Assembly: GCA_003008705.1 (NCBI GenBank)
Contig: PDUO01000026.1
Span: forward strand, 620,001-684,000
From: Pezicula radicicola
Taxonomy: Eukaryota; Ascomycota; Leotiomycetes; Helotiales; Dermateaceae
Length of the DNA stretch: 64,000 bases
Direction: 5' to 3'
This document shows, one piece after another, positions 1 to 12,188 of the stretch. A model generated the notes under the pieces. It did no database searches and was not told where the DNA came from. It saw only the letters and a program-made list of their open reading frames with translations. The position numbers and the translations under genes are program-made. Numbering within the stretch: the first letter of the stretch is position 1; every line of letters starts with the position of its first letter.

Positions 1-288
1 CGTTATGTTGATATCACCCGTGCCGTAGTGATACACCATGGTAGTAAAGATACGAGGGTCCCTGTTGATAATGTGAGATGGTTGGGCAAGACCATGAAGA
101 GATGCGAAGTACGAGTCCTCGAAGGTGAAGGCCACGGCTTGATGGCGAGTGCAGCAGTAATGGGTGGTGTGTTGATGGAGATAGCGAGAGAGTGGGAGGA
201 CTGGATGAAAGTTACTGGACAAAGCATCAACAAGGACGGAGGAAGACGAACCCTGAGAGAGAGGGCGAGTGTGGGCGCCTTCAGATGA
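1..288 (+). CDS. alpha/beta-hydrolase fold protein, C-terminal end (5' truncated by window)
   Basis: The frame is open from base 1 to a TGA at 286-288, so only the last 95 residues are visible and the start lies outside the window. The segment reads IHHGSKDTRVPVDN followed about 30 residues later by LEGEGHGL. This is the usual C-terminal part of an alpha/beta hydrolase: HGxxDxxVP carries the catalytic acid and GHG the catalytic histidine. Such proteins include acyl-peptide-hydrolase-like peptidases, dienelactone hydrolases and lysophospholipases. The nucleophile Ser region is not in the window, so substrate cannot be inferred. The last 25 residues are basic and of low complexity. Confidence 0.75.
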   Translation, partial: RYVDITRAVVIHHGSKDTRVPVDNVRWLGKTMKRCEVRVLEGEGHGLMASAAVMGGVLMEIAREWEDWMKVTGQSINKDGGRRTLRERASVGAFR

Positions 289-1441
289 GTTGCTGTCAGA
301 GGACGGCTTGATGAATGATAACATGGGATACGATTGGGCACGGCGCTAGGTTCTGTAGGCATATTTTGGGAGCCTGTATGTGTAAATTGGGGAAGCGTGT
401 TGGTTTATGTTAGCTCATGGCTTAGCAGGCTGGTTGATTGCCTGAACATGTACAACAGGGACCGGCACTTTACTTAGTTATATATAATTCGTAATTACTG
501 AGTACCAAGGTGCTGAAACCCCGCGTCATAAGTGTCCACTAAATAAGGGAACAAAGGCCACAATCAGGAAGGCCCTCCCATCAGCCCTACGATGTTTATG
601 AACATACGCACATGCACTTTCGTTTCCAAGCAGCAGATCCCCCCATACTTCGTACGTGGGAGAAATAGGTCCGTTCTCCTGAAGCCAACCACCACCCAGC
701 TGAGACATGTAGATTTTGCAAAAGTTAGTGTTAGTTCTCCCTTATCAACGGCCATGTACCGGTATCAGGAATTTAGATAGAGTTTTATGCTGAAGTTTCC
801 ACGTGGATATTCGCTGATAGTTGCGCTGATCGAAGCCTAAGTAGTCTTAAGTGGTCGCAGTCAAGGGTGGTTCGTCTGTTTTGACTGGTTTCGAGAAGGA
901 GGCTATTTTGTCGCATGAAGATGGCTGTAATTGTTGTTGGCTATGCTATGTTTCTCCCTGCCCCACAGGTCGATCGACAGACTCAGGGGCTCAAGGCAAG
1001 ACAAGCCTTTACCCGAGATCCATCTAAGCTACATATAGCAACAATAATTGGAGACGATGCGAGGGACAGAGTTCCAACCTCCATCAACACGCGCGCATTC
1101 TTCTGCGTTGCCTCGTACCTGTTCTACTAAACATTCTCGGGGGCGGCGAAGCGACATTGAATAATAAAGGATATCGGGGAGACTTCTTCGGCCCTTAAGC
1201 TGATGCAAGCTGCCGGCACCCGATCCTAAGACGAGCATTGTACTGCGGAGTAATTGCTGGACGACGAGACGAGCTGTGGCACTGTGCCCACTGGAAATAT
1301 TGGAGACGCCCAATATAATCCATTTTCGATCATCATATTAAAGCAATTAACCCGAAATTCCAATTCCTACTCCTACACCTACACAATCGTTTGAGTACGA
1401 TACCTCCTCCTAACTTGCGCCGCAATTCGAACCAGCTAACG
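289..1441. other. intergenic region, no gene seen
   Basis: This holds the 3' flank of the hydrolase and the upstream region of the glutaredoxin gene. Open frames here are short, lack recognisable motifs and overlap on both strands. Pyrimidine-rich CTACTCCTACACC-like sequence just before 1391 is plausible as a promoter or 5' leader of the downstream gene. Confidence 0.5.
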
Positions 1442-2389
1442 ATGGCACGGAACCAGATTATGCCGTCAAATAGGCGCATCAAAGTCTTTGGACTTCTCGT
1501 CTTCATTTCTGTCATAACACTCCTATTTTACACTGGCTCTATACGACAATCCCGCGCGCCAGATACTCGAACAGCCAACGACTTCTACTCGCGGACCGTC
1601 AACGCTCTTAACCACGAGCGTGATCATGTAGGAGGAGGTTCACAGTTGACTCTTGCGAAGGCGGGTGCTGGTGACGACGACGACGACGACGAGGATGATG
1701 AGGGAAGGAGAGAGAGATTGAAGGAGGCAGCGAAGGTGGCAAAAGGAAATGCGAATGCGAAAGCGCCGAAACCAGATCCGCCAAGCCTTGTCGTAGGCAA
1801 GGGAAGTGCTGCTGAAGGAAGTGTTGCAGGTAGAAAACCTTTCCCTGTTAAGGATAAGGATGGAGAGGGCGCGGATCAGAAACTGGTAGTAGAGAAGGTA
1901 GAAACACCTGAGGAGCATGAGGTCGAAGTGGAACTCAATAGTATATTGAAGAAATCGCCCAGTAAGTTTCCCTCTAAAATATTTGCTTAAAAGTATACAA
2001 CTAATGAAAGCCAAGTAATTGTCTTCTCTAAATCCTACTGTCCTCATAGCAAGCGCGCCAAAAACATCCTCGAAAAATACACAATCGACCCGAAGCCCTA
2101 CATAGTAGAGCTCGATCTCCATCCGTTGGGCCTCCAAATACAAGCAAGTCTTGCGGATATGACAGGTAGAAGAACTGTACCAAACATACTTATTAATGGC
2201 AAGAGTATTGGGGGTGGTGATGAGGTGAGCGGGTTGGATACTGAAGGAAAGTTGATTGAAACTGTGAAAAGAATGGGTGGGAAGCGAATGTTGGAGGTTT
2301 CGAAGAAGGTAGTGGGAGAGAAGAATGAAGATGCCTCTGGGGACAAGCAACATGACTCTGCGCTAAAGAAGAGAGACAAGTCATTTTAA
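1442..2389 (+). CDS. membrane-anchored monothiol glutaredoxin (Grx6/Grx7-like)
   Basis: Exons 1442..1961 and 2016..2389 give 297 residues. The 54-bp intron has donor GTAAGT and a CTAAT branch site, and the phase closes (A|TA gives Ile174). The first ATG in frame is 1442. A hydrophobic segment at about residues 10-31 (KVFGLLVFISVITLLFYTG) looks like a signal anchor. A long acidic/charged linker with an Asp run at about 77-88 follows, then a glutaredoxin domain. The active site is CPHS at 182-185, and the glutathione-binding TVP and GG motifs are present (RRTVPNILINGKSIGG). Yeast Grx6 and Grx7 are single-Cys glutaredoxins of the ER/Golgi with this architecture and act in secretory-pathway thiol redox balance. 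The C-terminus after the domain is a charged tail. The histidine in the motif is unusual, since most relatives have CPYS or CPFS. Confidence 0.9.
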
Positions 2390-4009
2390 GAAGGCTGCGA
2401 TTTCATGATTTGACCGAGTGGAGATATCACCGAGCAAAGTGAAATCAGAATCAAGGCATTTTCCAGGAGTTTTATTCGGGGTTGGGGCGTCCTTCTCTAC
2501 AGGTTATGGTTGCAGGTTTCATGCCGATGGAGCTCACTGCATTGGCGCTAGGATTTATTTTTGCGTTCTACCATGTTTGGGAGAGGGTCATATTCCCTCT
2601 GTTGTCTTCACGTTGGTCGTAGGAATACGTCACGTTGTACCAAATATATTTTTAGGGAGTGGAGGAATTGTTTGATAGCATTTCCCCAGCAAACAGCACA
2701 ATGTCTTTTTGGATCCTTGAAGTTCTCGGACGTTCTGAGCGAGAGGGGATCTCTTGCAAATCGACCCACTTGCTGACTAGGAACGTGAATTATGAATGTT
2801 ATGGAGGGTTTTCCCGTATGAGAATCCTTGATATTTTCCTTGCTCTCATGACAAGAGTCAACTAACGTTCACCTGAAGTCATCTGAAGTCTGATTAGAAA
2901 GATTTGTAAATATTGCTCTTGCATACTGATCACACAGCCTGTTTTCCCAAGGCTCCTCAACACAGCTTTTTGTTTTTGGAAGTAATGTGTTTGGAAGTGG
3001 TCCTTGTGGGGTCAGTGTTTTGAGAATGGGACCTAGAATGCCTTTAAGATTATAGAGAGTAAATATGTGATGATTGGATATAGTAGTTATGAGCTCTAAG
3101 AGGGTAAGAAGTCGGATTGCTAAAACACAATTAATAATGATTCCTTCTACTTTAGCTAACGACCATTGTGTGACAAACTCCTTGTCTAGCACTCACTATA
3201 ATGAAAAGCTACTAGCAAGAGAGATTTGAACTACTGGAGCAAATCACTAAGTGTGAGTTAAATGCAAACTAGGCAATGCATTTATGGATTTATATAAGTA
3301 CCCCATTCGTAAGCACCTCTTAATAATCTATGAAATCCTCAATAGTAGTCAGTAGATAGACAGTTTTAGTTGGGTGCAAAATGCTGTCATGTAAGAATCA
3401 AAGTCAGTAACCTTAGCTAAATTTAGTTATCCTAATTAAGTTACTTAGGTACTATAATAATTTATTGAAGTTATGCGTCGTATCTGGCTGAAGTGTGCCC
3501 TTGTCAACCTCTTCGTCTTTGTCCTAGGGTCCCTTTGTTCAAAGAAAGATAGAAACTGTTACTTCTTTGGTTGGTTTCCTACCGTGACTCGCAAAAGTGA
3601 TACATACTGTACTCGTAAACAAGAGAATAATGTTGAAGAAAACAGAAGGGGCATCTGTTTGGACCAAATTGTGGTCTGTGTAGAATTAGTGGATCTGCGC
3701 TTTTGAAGACGTGAATATGAAGGCACCTTCAGAACTCCCTCTATATACTATTGTTTTGATTCTTTTTGCCTTCAAGAATAAAGGAGGATGTCAAGATGTA
3801 GGGGGCTGCACGGGTGGTCGAAGCTCCTGCGGGGTAGTGCTATTGGTGGGGATTTCAACACCACTCGTTATAAGACAACCAAGACTCTCTCTGCCTCGAC
3901 CATTGTCTTACGAACATATTCCCTGTCTAGGAACAGATCGACGACTCCAAGACCTGTCAATATCCCTTATTCTTTTCTCAGATTGCCCAGAAATATTCGG
4001 CAGCTCACC
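2390..4009. other. intergenic region, no supported gene
   Basis: This 1.6 kb separates the glutaredoxin stop from the dipeptidyl peptidase III start. The middle (about 3050-3480) is AT-rich. Short open frames have no recognisable domain. From 3788 a frame is open in phase with the downstream peptidase ATG, so the last 220 bases are probably leader or an alternative N-terminus of that gene. Confidence 0.5.
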
Positions 4010-6232
4010 ATGAACAGCGAACAGCTTAAGAACTTCCTTGCCGATTCTCCACCCTCGACTGTTAGGCTTGAGATCAAGAAGCATTTCGATGCCCTGACTG
4101 ACCAACAGAAGCGCTATGCACATTTCATAAGCAGGTTTGCTAAAGGATTACCATTCAGTCAGCTTCCATAACTAATTCTTGTATAGAGCTGCCTTCACAG
4201 GCACGAGAATTACCCTACGCCAGGTCTCGCCAGAATCGGAAGACATCTACGACTTCATCATTTCCCTATATAAGAGCGGTGATGGAGACTGGGCTGCTTT
4301 GAAGGAAAAGGCGGGAATCAGTGATGATGATTTGAAGTACTTCCTGGAATACGCTGCCCAGTTTCTAGGCAATTGTGGGAATTATAAGGGTTTTGGAGAT
4401 GCAAAGTTTGTCCCCAGATGTGGGGAGGAGGCTTTTGCAGCTTTGGCTGCTACGTCTCCAGATGCAGAGAAATACTATAAAGCAACGAAAGGTGCAATCT
4501 TCTCCAGCGATACTTCTGGGGTTATGCATTTGGGATATCCGGATGAGGGGCATATGTCGGCCTACTATCCTGACTCAAAGAGTATAACGAAGTCCGACAT
4601 CAATGCGGTCAGCGACTTTCTTGAAGAGAAGAAGCTTCTTATAGAAAATACAAGATTGAGAAAGACGCCTCAAGGCGATTTTGAGGTGTTGATCGCTTCG
4701 GCAGTAACCAAGATCCCAGCTTCTGGTGGTGACTTGGGAAAGGATGTGGAATTCCAGATTGAGAGTGGCCCATTAGAGGGCCATAAGCTAAAACTTGTCT
4801 ACGGAGATCATTCCAAGGAAATGGGAATTATTGCCGAATACCACAAGAAAGCTGCAGAAGAAGCTGCAAACGAGAATCAAAAGAAGATGCAGGTCGCTTA
4901 CGCAGAGTCCTTTGAGTCTGGTTCTCAGGAGACGTGGAAGAACAGCCAGAGATACTGGATTAGAGACAAGAAGCCAATGGTGGAGTCCAACATTGGCTTT
5001 GTAGAGACATACCGAGATCCTCATGGCATACGAGGCGAATGGGAAGGTTTTGCGGCAACAGTCAACCTGGAGCGAACGAGAGCATTTGGTGCTTTAGTTG
5101 ATAGTGCACATTCGATGATTCCAAAGCTTCCTTGGGGTAAGGAGTTCGAAAAGGACAAGTTCTTGAGTCCGGACTTTACTAGTCTTGAAGTGTTGTCTTT
5201 TGCTGGTTCTGGAATACCGGCCGGTATTAATATTGTGAGTTCATATCTCTCCTTAATCGGGACTGTACTCTAACTTGAAAGCCAAATTACGACGACATTC
5301 GCCAATCGGAGGGGTTCAAGAATGTTTCTATGGGGAATGTTCTCAGTGCTAAGGCTCCAAACGAAAAGATACCTTTCATCGCTGAGTCTGATTTGGCACT
5401 CTATCAAAAGTATCGCGATGCAGCATTTGAGGTGCAGGTTGGAATCCATGAACTTCTCGGACACGGGACTGGAAAACTACTTCAGGAAACTGAAAAGGAT
5501 GTTTACAATTTCGATATCAAGTCTCCTCCTATCAGTCCCATCACTTCGAAACCGGTTACAACATGGTACAAGCCCGGTCAAACCTGGGGAAGCGTATTTG
5601 GCAGCGTGGCTTCATCATATGAGGAGTGTCGCGCTGAACTTGTTGCAATGGCTCTTAGCTGTGAATTCGAAATACTGAAAAACTTCGGTTTTGGTGACGG
5701 CAAATTCGACATGGATGGTGAGGCTGGCGATGTTCTTTACACAGCGTATCTTTCAATGGCAAGAGCTGGTATTGCCTCACTCGAGATGTGGGACCCAAAG
5801 AGTCGAAAATGGGGACAGATACACTCGCAAGCTCGGTTCGCGATCTTAAAGTGCTTCCTAGAGGCTGGCTCAGACTTTTGCTCCCTCTCCTATGAGAAGG
5901 AAGATCTCTCAGATCTAACTATCAAGTTAGATCGCAGCAAGATCACTACTGTTGGCCGTGCAATTGTTGAAAAGTATCTCCAGAAACTTCATATCTACAA
6001 GTCGACGGCGGACTTAGAGGCGGGTGCTGCTTTGTATAAAAGCATGACAGAAGTCGACATCGATTGGTGGGGTGGTAAAGTTCGGAATGAGGTCTTGAGG
6101 AATAAGCAGCCTCGAAAGGTGTTCGTACAGGCCAACACGGTTCTGGATGAGAAGAGCGGCAAAGTAAACTTGGTGGAATACGAGGCGAGTCTCGAGGGAA
6201 TGGTCAAAAGTTATGCGGAGAGGGCAGTTTAA
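4010..6232 (+). CDS. dipeptidyl peptidase III (zinc metallopeptidase, M49)
   Basis: Exons 4010..4134, 4187..5234 and 5282..6232 give 707 residues, the usual length of fungal DPP III. Introns are 52 and 47 bp and both phases close. The zinc site is intact: HELLGH at residues 447-452 (a HEXXGH motif of the M49 family) and EECRAE at 505-510, which supplies the third ligand and the second catalytic Glu. Family signatures ISRAAFTGTRITLRQ, QFLGNCGNYKGFGD and GFVETYRDPHGIRGEWEGF are also read. DPP III releases dipeptides from the N-termini of oligopeptides, mainly in the cytosol. The ATG at 4010 was chosen because the conserved start of the family lies just after it. The same frame is open upstream to an ATG at 3788, which would add a 74-residue Arg/Ser/Thr-rich extension. 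No sign of decay. Confidence 0.95.
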
Positions 6233-6680
6233 ATCCGTTCATGGAACGAGGACGACATCATCAGTCGGGTCCTCTCTTTGCTGTAGCGGCATGATGCATC
6301 AGGTCATGAAAGCCTTGCTAATTATTGTGTTGCCGCAATGTAGTTTGTTGGTATATGAGCGTGCATGCGATATAGTTGCCCAGCTCAGTCAAGGACTAGT
6401 GTTGCTCAAGCACCGCGTTGGGCGTAAACGGCCTCTCCTCCTTCAACGCACACGGTCTCCTCTAAGTAGGCTTTCTCCAACTTGTCTTTCTCCAACTTGT
6501 CCGTTGTCAATCTTATCCTTTCTGTCGGTTCTCTTACCAGAGCACGAATTTAGCGGCGCTGGTGTTTACCTTTCCACCTCCTCCACAAACCCCCCCTCTT
6601 CCAAATTCTTCTTCGTTAATTCCTTACCTCCTAACACCTTTGCTTAATTTTCTCTGGATCATTCACGTACAATTACGGAG
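6233..6680. other. intergenic, 3' flank of DPP III and 5' flank of the next (decayed) gene
   Basis: No gene seen. CT-rich stretches at 6470-6640 (repeated CTTTCTCCAACTTGTC and CCTCC blocks) resemble a fungal promoter/leader pyrimidine tract just before the ATG at 6681. Confidence 0.4.
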
Positions 6681-9471
6681 ATGGCGAATACGTCTTCTAG
6701 AGGTAGCTACCACCGCTACAAGCAAGACACATTTGGCTTCACTTCTTGGCTATGTGGCACTGTCATAGCTTGTGGCTACCAGCTCCCAGAGACGCAAGAA
6801 GTAACCACTGGTCAACTCGTCATTCAGGCACAGATTGTAGCGAACAGCCAGGGTAAGTATGACGACCTCCTTCTCTTGAGGTGGATGTTACATTTAGATT
6901 GGATCGGAGCTACCGTCTACTGAGCAAAACACGGGAATTCTCCAGGATGGCGCGGGAGAGTACGGCTTAGCTAATTAGTAACAATACCAGGTGCGACCAG
7001 ACCAATTTTGCGTAAGGAAATCCATCGAAGGATCAAACGAGCCATCGTCGCACAGAAACGGTACGTTCACTGGTACCAGATGACCGGGGTCCAGAATGGC
7101 TAGTCTACCGAGGGTTATATTTTTTTCATCCGGATACTGGAAGAGATACTGGTCATCCTGGAATCAGTGATTTAAGCCACGAGTCCTTCAAGTTTAGCGC
7201 CAGGTCAGTTCATTCCTCCAATCCATACTTTGATATCAACCGTTGAGGCGAAGTCGGCCGGAGAGTCATTTAGGCGCACGATATCTCCGGTTTTTGACAC
7301 ATTTACTTACCCATTCCAACGCATGGTGGCTGACAATTAAATATAGCTTCTACTGCTGCTGTCCCAGACAAGGACGCTGGGTCCTTAGTAAACCGATTTA
7401 CGGCTCTTGAAGCGGATGAGTGATTTTGAGGAAACTACAATGTCGGTTCGTACATATTCCTCGACTCAGCTATACATTTGCCACTACGTAAGACCAGGTT
7501 CGTTTGTAGCGACTGGAGTTTACTTGAAGTGAAATACAAGAACGCGGAATAAAACAGACGACTGACAGCCTCTTTCTAGCCAACCTACGAAGAGGAAACA
7601 GAAGAAAAGATAAACCACACTAAGGTTGCAGCAGTCGAACTAAAAAAGGACGAGGAAGATCGTCTATTCTAAGTGTTTTACTTCCTTGAGGGTCTATAGA
7701 AGCTTAATAGCTACTATAATAATCTATAGACGAAGTATAAACCTTTAGACCTAGATAGCGTCCTAATTACAATAGCCGTAGTCACTAACTATACCTTTAG
7801 TTTGGTCTAGTAGGTAGAATAGGCTATATATGGTAAGCTTAAGGGTGGCTTAATCCTATCACTTTAGTTTTAGTAAATATAAAGCCTAATATAGATAAAA
7901 ACAGGGCCTTTATAGACTATTAGTTATCTCTAATATCTATTAGTAGAATCCTTCAAAAGGTTAGCACGCTTTCTTCCTATATTCGCGAATTGGTATGCAA
8001 GCATATGTAGGGGGTTATTTTCGAATAGTAGGACATTCGATGCACGCAAGTCTCTTACAGTTGATGCCCTTTCTATATTAAAGAGAGCTTCGAAATTGAA
8101 TTTCACATGTCGACACTTCACACATTAGGTCCGCAAATTGAAATTAAGGGACGTGGCCAAATTGCCCAAAGCCGAACCGACAAACCTAGAGCAAGCATTT
8201 CTGTACAAATTATGGATTAGCCAGGTTCATGATGAGAACAACTGCCAAAGCGCCGGAATTCCGGACGAGCTTAGTCGAGGTTTGCGGGACCTCCACAAAA
8301 ATAAGCCGATATTCATCTGGATCGTTTTTGCAACCAGATTGCTTTTGAATATCCAATCCATGAGAGTAGGATGGGGGGATGCGGCATCAAGGTTATGGGA
8401 CCATATCACTGACAGACATGAGGAATTCAGTAGTGTCTATGTCGAGAATTATGTCCCAACAATTGCAGCTACCCCAAAAGAGAAATTGGCTCCAACAGAC
8501 CATAGGCAGTCCGACAGAATTCTAAGGACTGTCGCTGGCCTCAAATCTAAGGACGATGGCTTTCAAGAGCATAAGTTGGTGAGGAGAGCAGCCAGTCATC
8601 CGAAGCAACATCCTTGGTCCGTTGCAACCCTATCTATTGTGGGTTAAAGGTCTTTGAGCTTGCTGTCAACAGGGAAGAGGTTGGCATCGCGATGGCTAAT
8701 ATCCATCAGTTGGTTTTCCTCTCAGCCCATTTCTACAATGCTGCACGAGTATGTCTTCCTGCCATGAACCCCTTCCCCGAGCTAGAGCTTGCCATCAAGG
8801 CCCAAAATTGTCCAATCTTTGGAGGCAATCCACCAACGTCCATCAAAGACTGCAGGTCCAGATTGCTGCTCAAGCGCGGTTATCAGCGGGGCATTTTTCC
8901 AGGAACCGAAGGAAAAAGAGAGCTGATATCTCAGCGATCGAGTCGAAGCCCGCGAGTACCATAAAAGAAATTCCTCAGTTAGAGATCAGCAGAATCTCTG
9001 GAATGTTCCATGGTTACTTTGCTGGTGACAAAGACGATGGACCAAGTCCTTGCAGAAATTGAGGACGCCATCGTAAAACCACGTCCCTTACAACAAAGAC
9101 AGTTTGTGTCCGAGGACATGGAGAAGACTCCGCTCGAGGTGTTGCGCCACCTCGAAGCCTAGGTTCCTGACCAACTCCCCAGTTTAGACATAGACTACGT
9201 TGACCTGACCTAGGCTACGAGTGAGTTGTTTGATGTCCTTACTTGCCAGTTGAGCAGCGCTTGTGGAATGAGTTACTCTGCCAATCGGGACCAAAGAACC
9301 GTTGCAAAAGGCTTTATGCACATGGCCAGCGATATTATCTTAGCAGAGGATACAGTTATGCTCGATAATCGTAAGAAGACGGAATTCCCATGGGCTGCGC
9401 CCAGTACACAGCTCATAACGACCGCGAATACCTTGGACCAAGTATTAGCCACAGAATCTAGGGATTTATAG
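6681..9471 (+). pseudogene. decayed DUF6604-type gene with stops and frameshifts
   Basis: Fragments read in order match, from memory, the fungal DUF6604 family of unknown function. The N-terminus at 6681 (SYHRYKQDTFGFTSWLCG) is the typical start. RPILRKEIHRRIKRAI at about 7002-7100 ends at TAG. GSLVNRFTALEADE lies near 7380. The block at 7580-7820 reads EEDRLF-stop-VFYFLEGL-stop-KLNSYYNNL-stop, then TIAVVTNYTFSLV-stop. Later parts are GLRDLHKNKPIFIWIVFATR (8138 frame), NPIYCGLKVFELAVNREEVG (8614 frame) and ARLSAGHFSRNRRKK (8751 frame). The last piece is the 9037 frame with TAG stops near 9160 and 9210. The phase changes at about 8600, 8840 and 9040. Stops fall where Trp, Gln or Arg would be expected, and 7600-7980 is very TA-rich, as after RIP. 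The locus cannot make a full protein. Confidence 0.7.
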
Positions 9472-10622
9472 ATAGCCAGATGAGTCTGATGAGTTGTACA
9501 AATAAATAGGGCGTAGGAAATGAATTGTCTGTACCCATCCCGGCCGTTGCGCTGAAGGGACATTTTTGGCAACCGATTTTGAGGACGGGTGAGTTATGTA
9601 CTGTTAGATATTGATTGGACTTCTTGCATATTAGATGTAGCAATGTGATGTAAATGTAAAACCGGATTGGGAGGTTGGGTGGGAAAGAGTTGGGGGTAAA
9701 GGGGCTGGCAAATTGAACAAAGTTATATGGTGGTGCAGAGATATCCTGGTTGTAATTGAAGTAATGAGAGCTTACCAATAAGAGTTCTTCCCAGATTTAC
9801 TAAGCCTTGTAATGGAGGCCGATCCATTTCAACCTGATATGACTCTGCCAGGCAGTGTGCAAAATTCTACCTCCTGAAATTCTCGGGCGGAGACCATCGA
9901 GCAGTTACTTCGCTTCCAGTAGCCTTCTTTTCTTTTTGCCTATTCTCTCACTCACCTTATATACTTATCAAACCATTTAGCAACTTTACTCTCAACAAAC
10001 AAACAAGCCATAGCTGTGTAGTCATATCAGCAGTTCAACAAAACTAACATCAAGTAAGTCCCCCCTCCTAATGAACAAGAACAGTTAACTTGGCCCTTAG
10101 AAACATCTGAATATGAAACTCTCCATGAACATAATAAGACCCGCCTGGAGTTAATCCCTCGGGAGATACCGTGGGCTCGTTGAGCTGCATATTCAGATAC
10201 AATAAATTTAAAAGCTTCTAAAGCTTCAGAAGCCTTCTTTTTTGATTCTTTTTTATGACCTGTTTTGAAATGGCTATTATTAATAAGAATTTTTTTATTC
10301 TCGACTTTGCAATTGAAAATTTCTTCAATTATTCACCTTTCATGTCATTATCTTACAAAGTGGTTTGAACAGGTGCTCAGAAGCGTAATTGCTAACCGAG
10401 GATAGCCGCATTGCGCGCTACTTTACTGAGTGTACCTTCTCCATTGGGAAGCTGGGAATGTAAAACGAATTATGCGTCATTTACCGACAAGACTCATAAG
10501 ACGACAATAGGAGAGGTAGAGGCTTCAATATATGCAGGAAATCGATGTTATCAGGAGTTTTATTATATTCATTTCCTCTATATTCTCTCACCTGAACAGT
10601 AACTTCAACTTTTGACTTCATC
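9472..10622. other. intergenic region, no gene seen
   Basis: 1.15 kb between the decayed gene and the esterase. 10195-10330 is A/T-rich and includes AAGCTTCTAAAGCTTC-like short repeats. Nothing with coding character was recognised. The final 60 bases (TATATTCTCTCACCTGAAC) probably form the esterase promoter/leader. Confidence 0.4.
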
Positions 10623-11717
10623 ATGTCTCTAATAGCGCCCAGGCCTCCTTATAATGCAGAGCTATACGAGGTACTCAAAACCTTTCCACCTTGCCCTATT
10701 TTCACCCTGGAAACACTTCCAGCGGATCGGGACGAGACGAACTCTATGTGCACAACAGAAGCGGTCCGCACAGATCCTGCAATTACACACAGAGAGACAA
10801 CTATCCAAGGCCCAGAAAGCGATTTGCAAGTTTCTATTCTGGAATTTAAGGATACAGCAGGAGGGAAGCGACCTGCCATCTATTGGATCCATGGTGGGAG
10901 TATGATTTCTGGATCGAGACTATTCGGCGTTGGTCTGACCTTCGACTGGATTAAGCAGCTTGATGCAGTGGTGGTGTCTGTTGAGTACCGGCTGGCTCCA
11001 GAACATCCTGGTGCGTGCTCAATTTCTCGAAGCAGGATTACCCTTTTGAGTTCATTATTCTTTACTCCTGGATCATGTCCGAGTTACTCCAAATGTGTCT
11101 AGAACAACTAAACTAATTCCGAGATCCTGAATATAGATCCTGCACCGATAGAGGACTGCTACGCGGGGCTGAAATGGGTAGTAGAGAATTCATCTAAGCT
11201 GGGTATTGACCCAGACAGAATTTTGGTAGCTGGTGGTTCAGCAGGAGGTGGCCTCTCTGCAGGAATCGCTCTGCTAGCTCGTGATCGTGGGGGTCCGAAG
11301 CTGGCTGCACAATGCTTGATTTATCCTATGCTAGACGACCGTATGACTACGACTTCAAGTCAACAGTACATGACAAATGAGATTGTGTCAGGCCAGGTTA
11401 ATATTGCGGCCTGGGACTGGTATCTTGACGGTCATCGGGCTCAAGAAGATGTGAGTATTTATGCTGCGCCTTCAAGGGCCACAGACCTTCAAGGATTGCC
11501 TCCAGCATGGATAGATGTGGGATCCGCAGAATTATTTAGGGATGAGGATGTTGCGTATGCAACGAGCTTGTGGACTCAAGGTGTTCAGGTTGAGCTGCAT
11601 GTATGGCCTGGGGCTTTTCATGCCTTTGATATTCTTGCGCCGGAAAGTGCACTGACTAAGCTTTGCTTGGAGACGAGATTGGCTTGGGTTAAACGCATGC
11701 TGAGTCCAACAGGGTGA
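10623..11717 (+). CDS. alpha/beta-hydrolase fold-3 esterase/lipase (hormone-sensitive-lipase type)
   Basis: Exons 10623..11010 and 11137..11717 give 322 residues. The 126-bp intron has donor GTGCGT and an ACTAAT branch site, and its phase makes the conserved HPDPAPIED junction. The oxyanion HGG motif is at residues 90-92 (IYWIHGGSM). The nucleophile is Ser164 in GGSAGGG, and the catalytic His is about residue 291 in GAFHAFD. Where many relatives have Asp at the acid position, this protein reads AELFRDED (Glu261, Asp265), so Glu may serve. Other signatures are VVSVEYRLAPEHP and CLIYPMLDDR. HSL-type esterases hydrolyse short acyl esters and are often catabolic or part of secondary-metabolite clusters. 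No signal peptide is seen, so it is probably intracellular. It is the first gene of a metabolic neighbourhood containing a Zn2Cys6 regulator, a permease and a PLP enzyme. Confidence 0.92.
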
Positions 11718-12185
11718 GTAGAAGCATCGGGGCCGGTTCCAAAGGCTGTTACTGAGCTGTAGATGTGGAAAACGATGGCAGTCCTTCCTGTTGACATCAA
11801 TATTCTGGTCGTGCTAGTTCTTATTAGAAGTCTTCAACTAAGGACACTAGACACGTGGATATAGCCTTCTTTGTTAAACTGTTGTGGATATAGACGAAAA
11901 AGTGATAATGTTAGATTTCTGAATAGTGTAGTTCTTGCATATGCGTCGTTTTTCTAATATTCTGTTAGTGCTATGTATAGGTATATGTGGAAGTTCAAAT
12001 TTCCCAAAAGTTGCCTATTTCAAATATGAACAGGAAACAAAGCTGCTTGTCCTGAAAAGGTGCATGCTTTGTAGAACATTATATAATAATCCTTTATCAC
12101 CCCATGAGCCCCTATTGTTAAGCGATGGGTGTCTCGCTTACTCAAGATAAACCCCGCCGCCCCGCACAGCTAAGACTTACTACGT
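11718..12185. other. intergenic, no gene seen
   Basis: 3' flank of the esterase up to the MITE. AT-rich, with only short open frames and no recognisable motif. Confidence 0.4.
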
Positions 12186-12188
12186 TAT

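Noticed and set aside
1640..2353. 237-codon open frame on the minus strand
   Set aside because: It lies antisense to both glutaredoxin exons, has Ser/Leu/Tyr-rich composition of a shadow frame and no motif.
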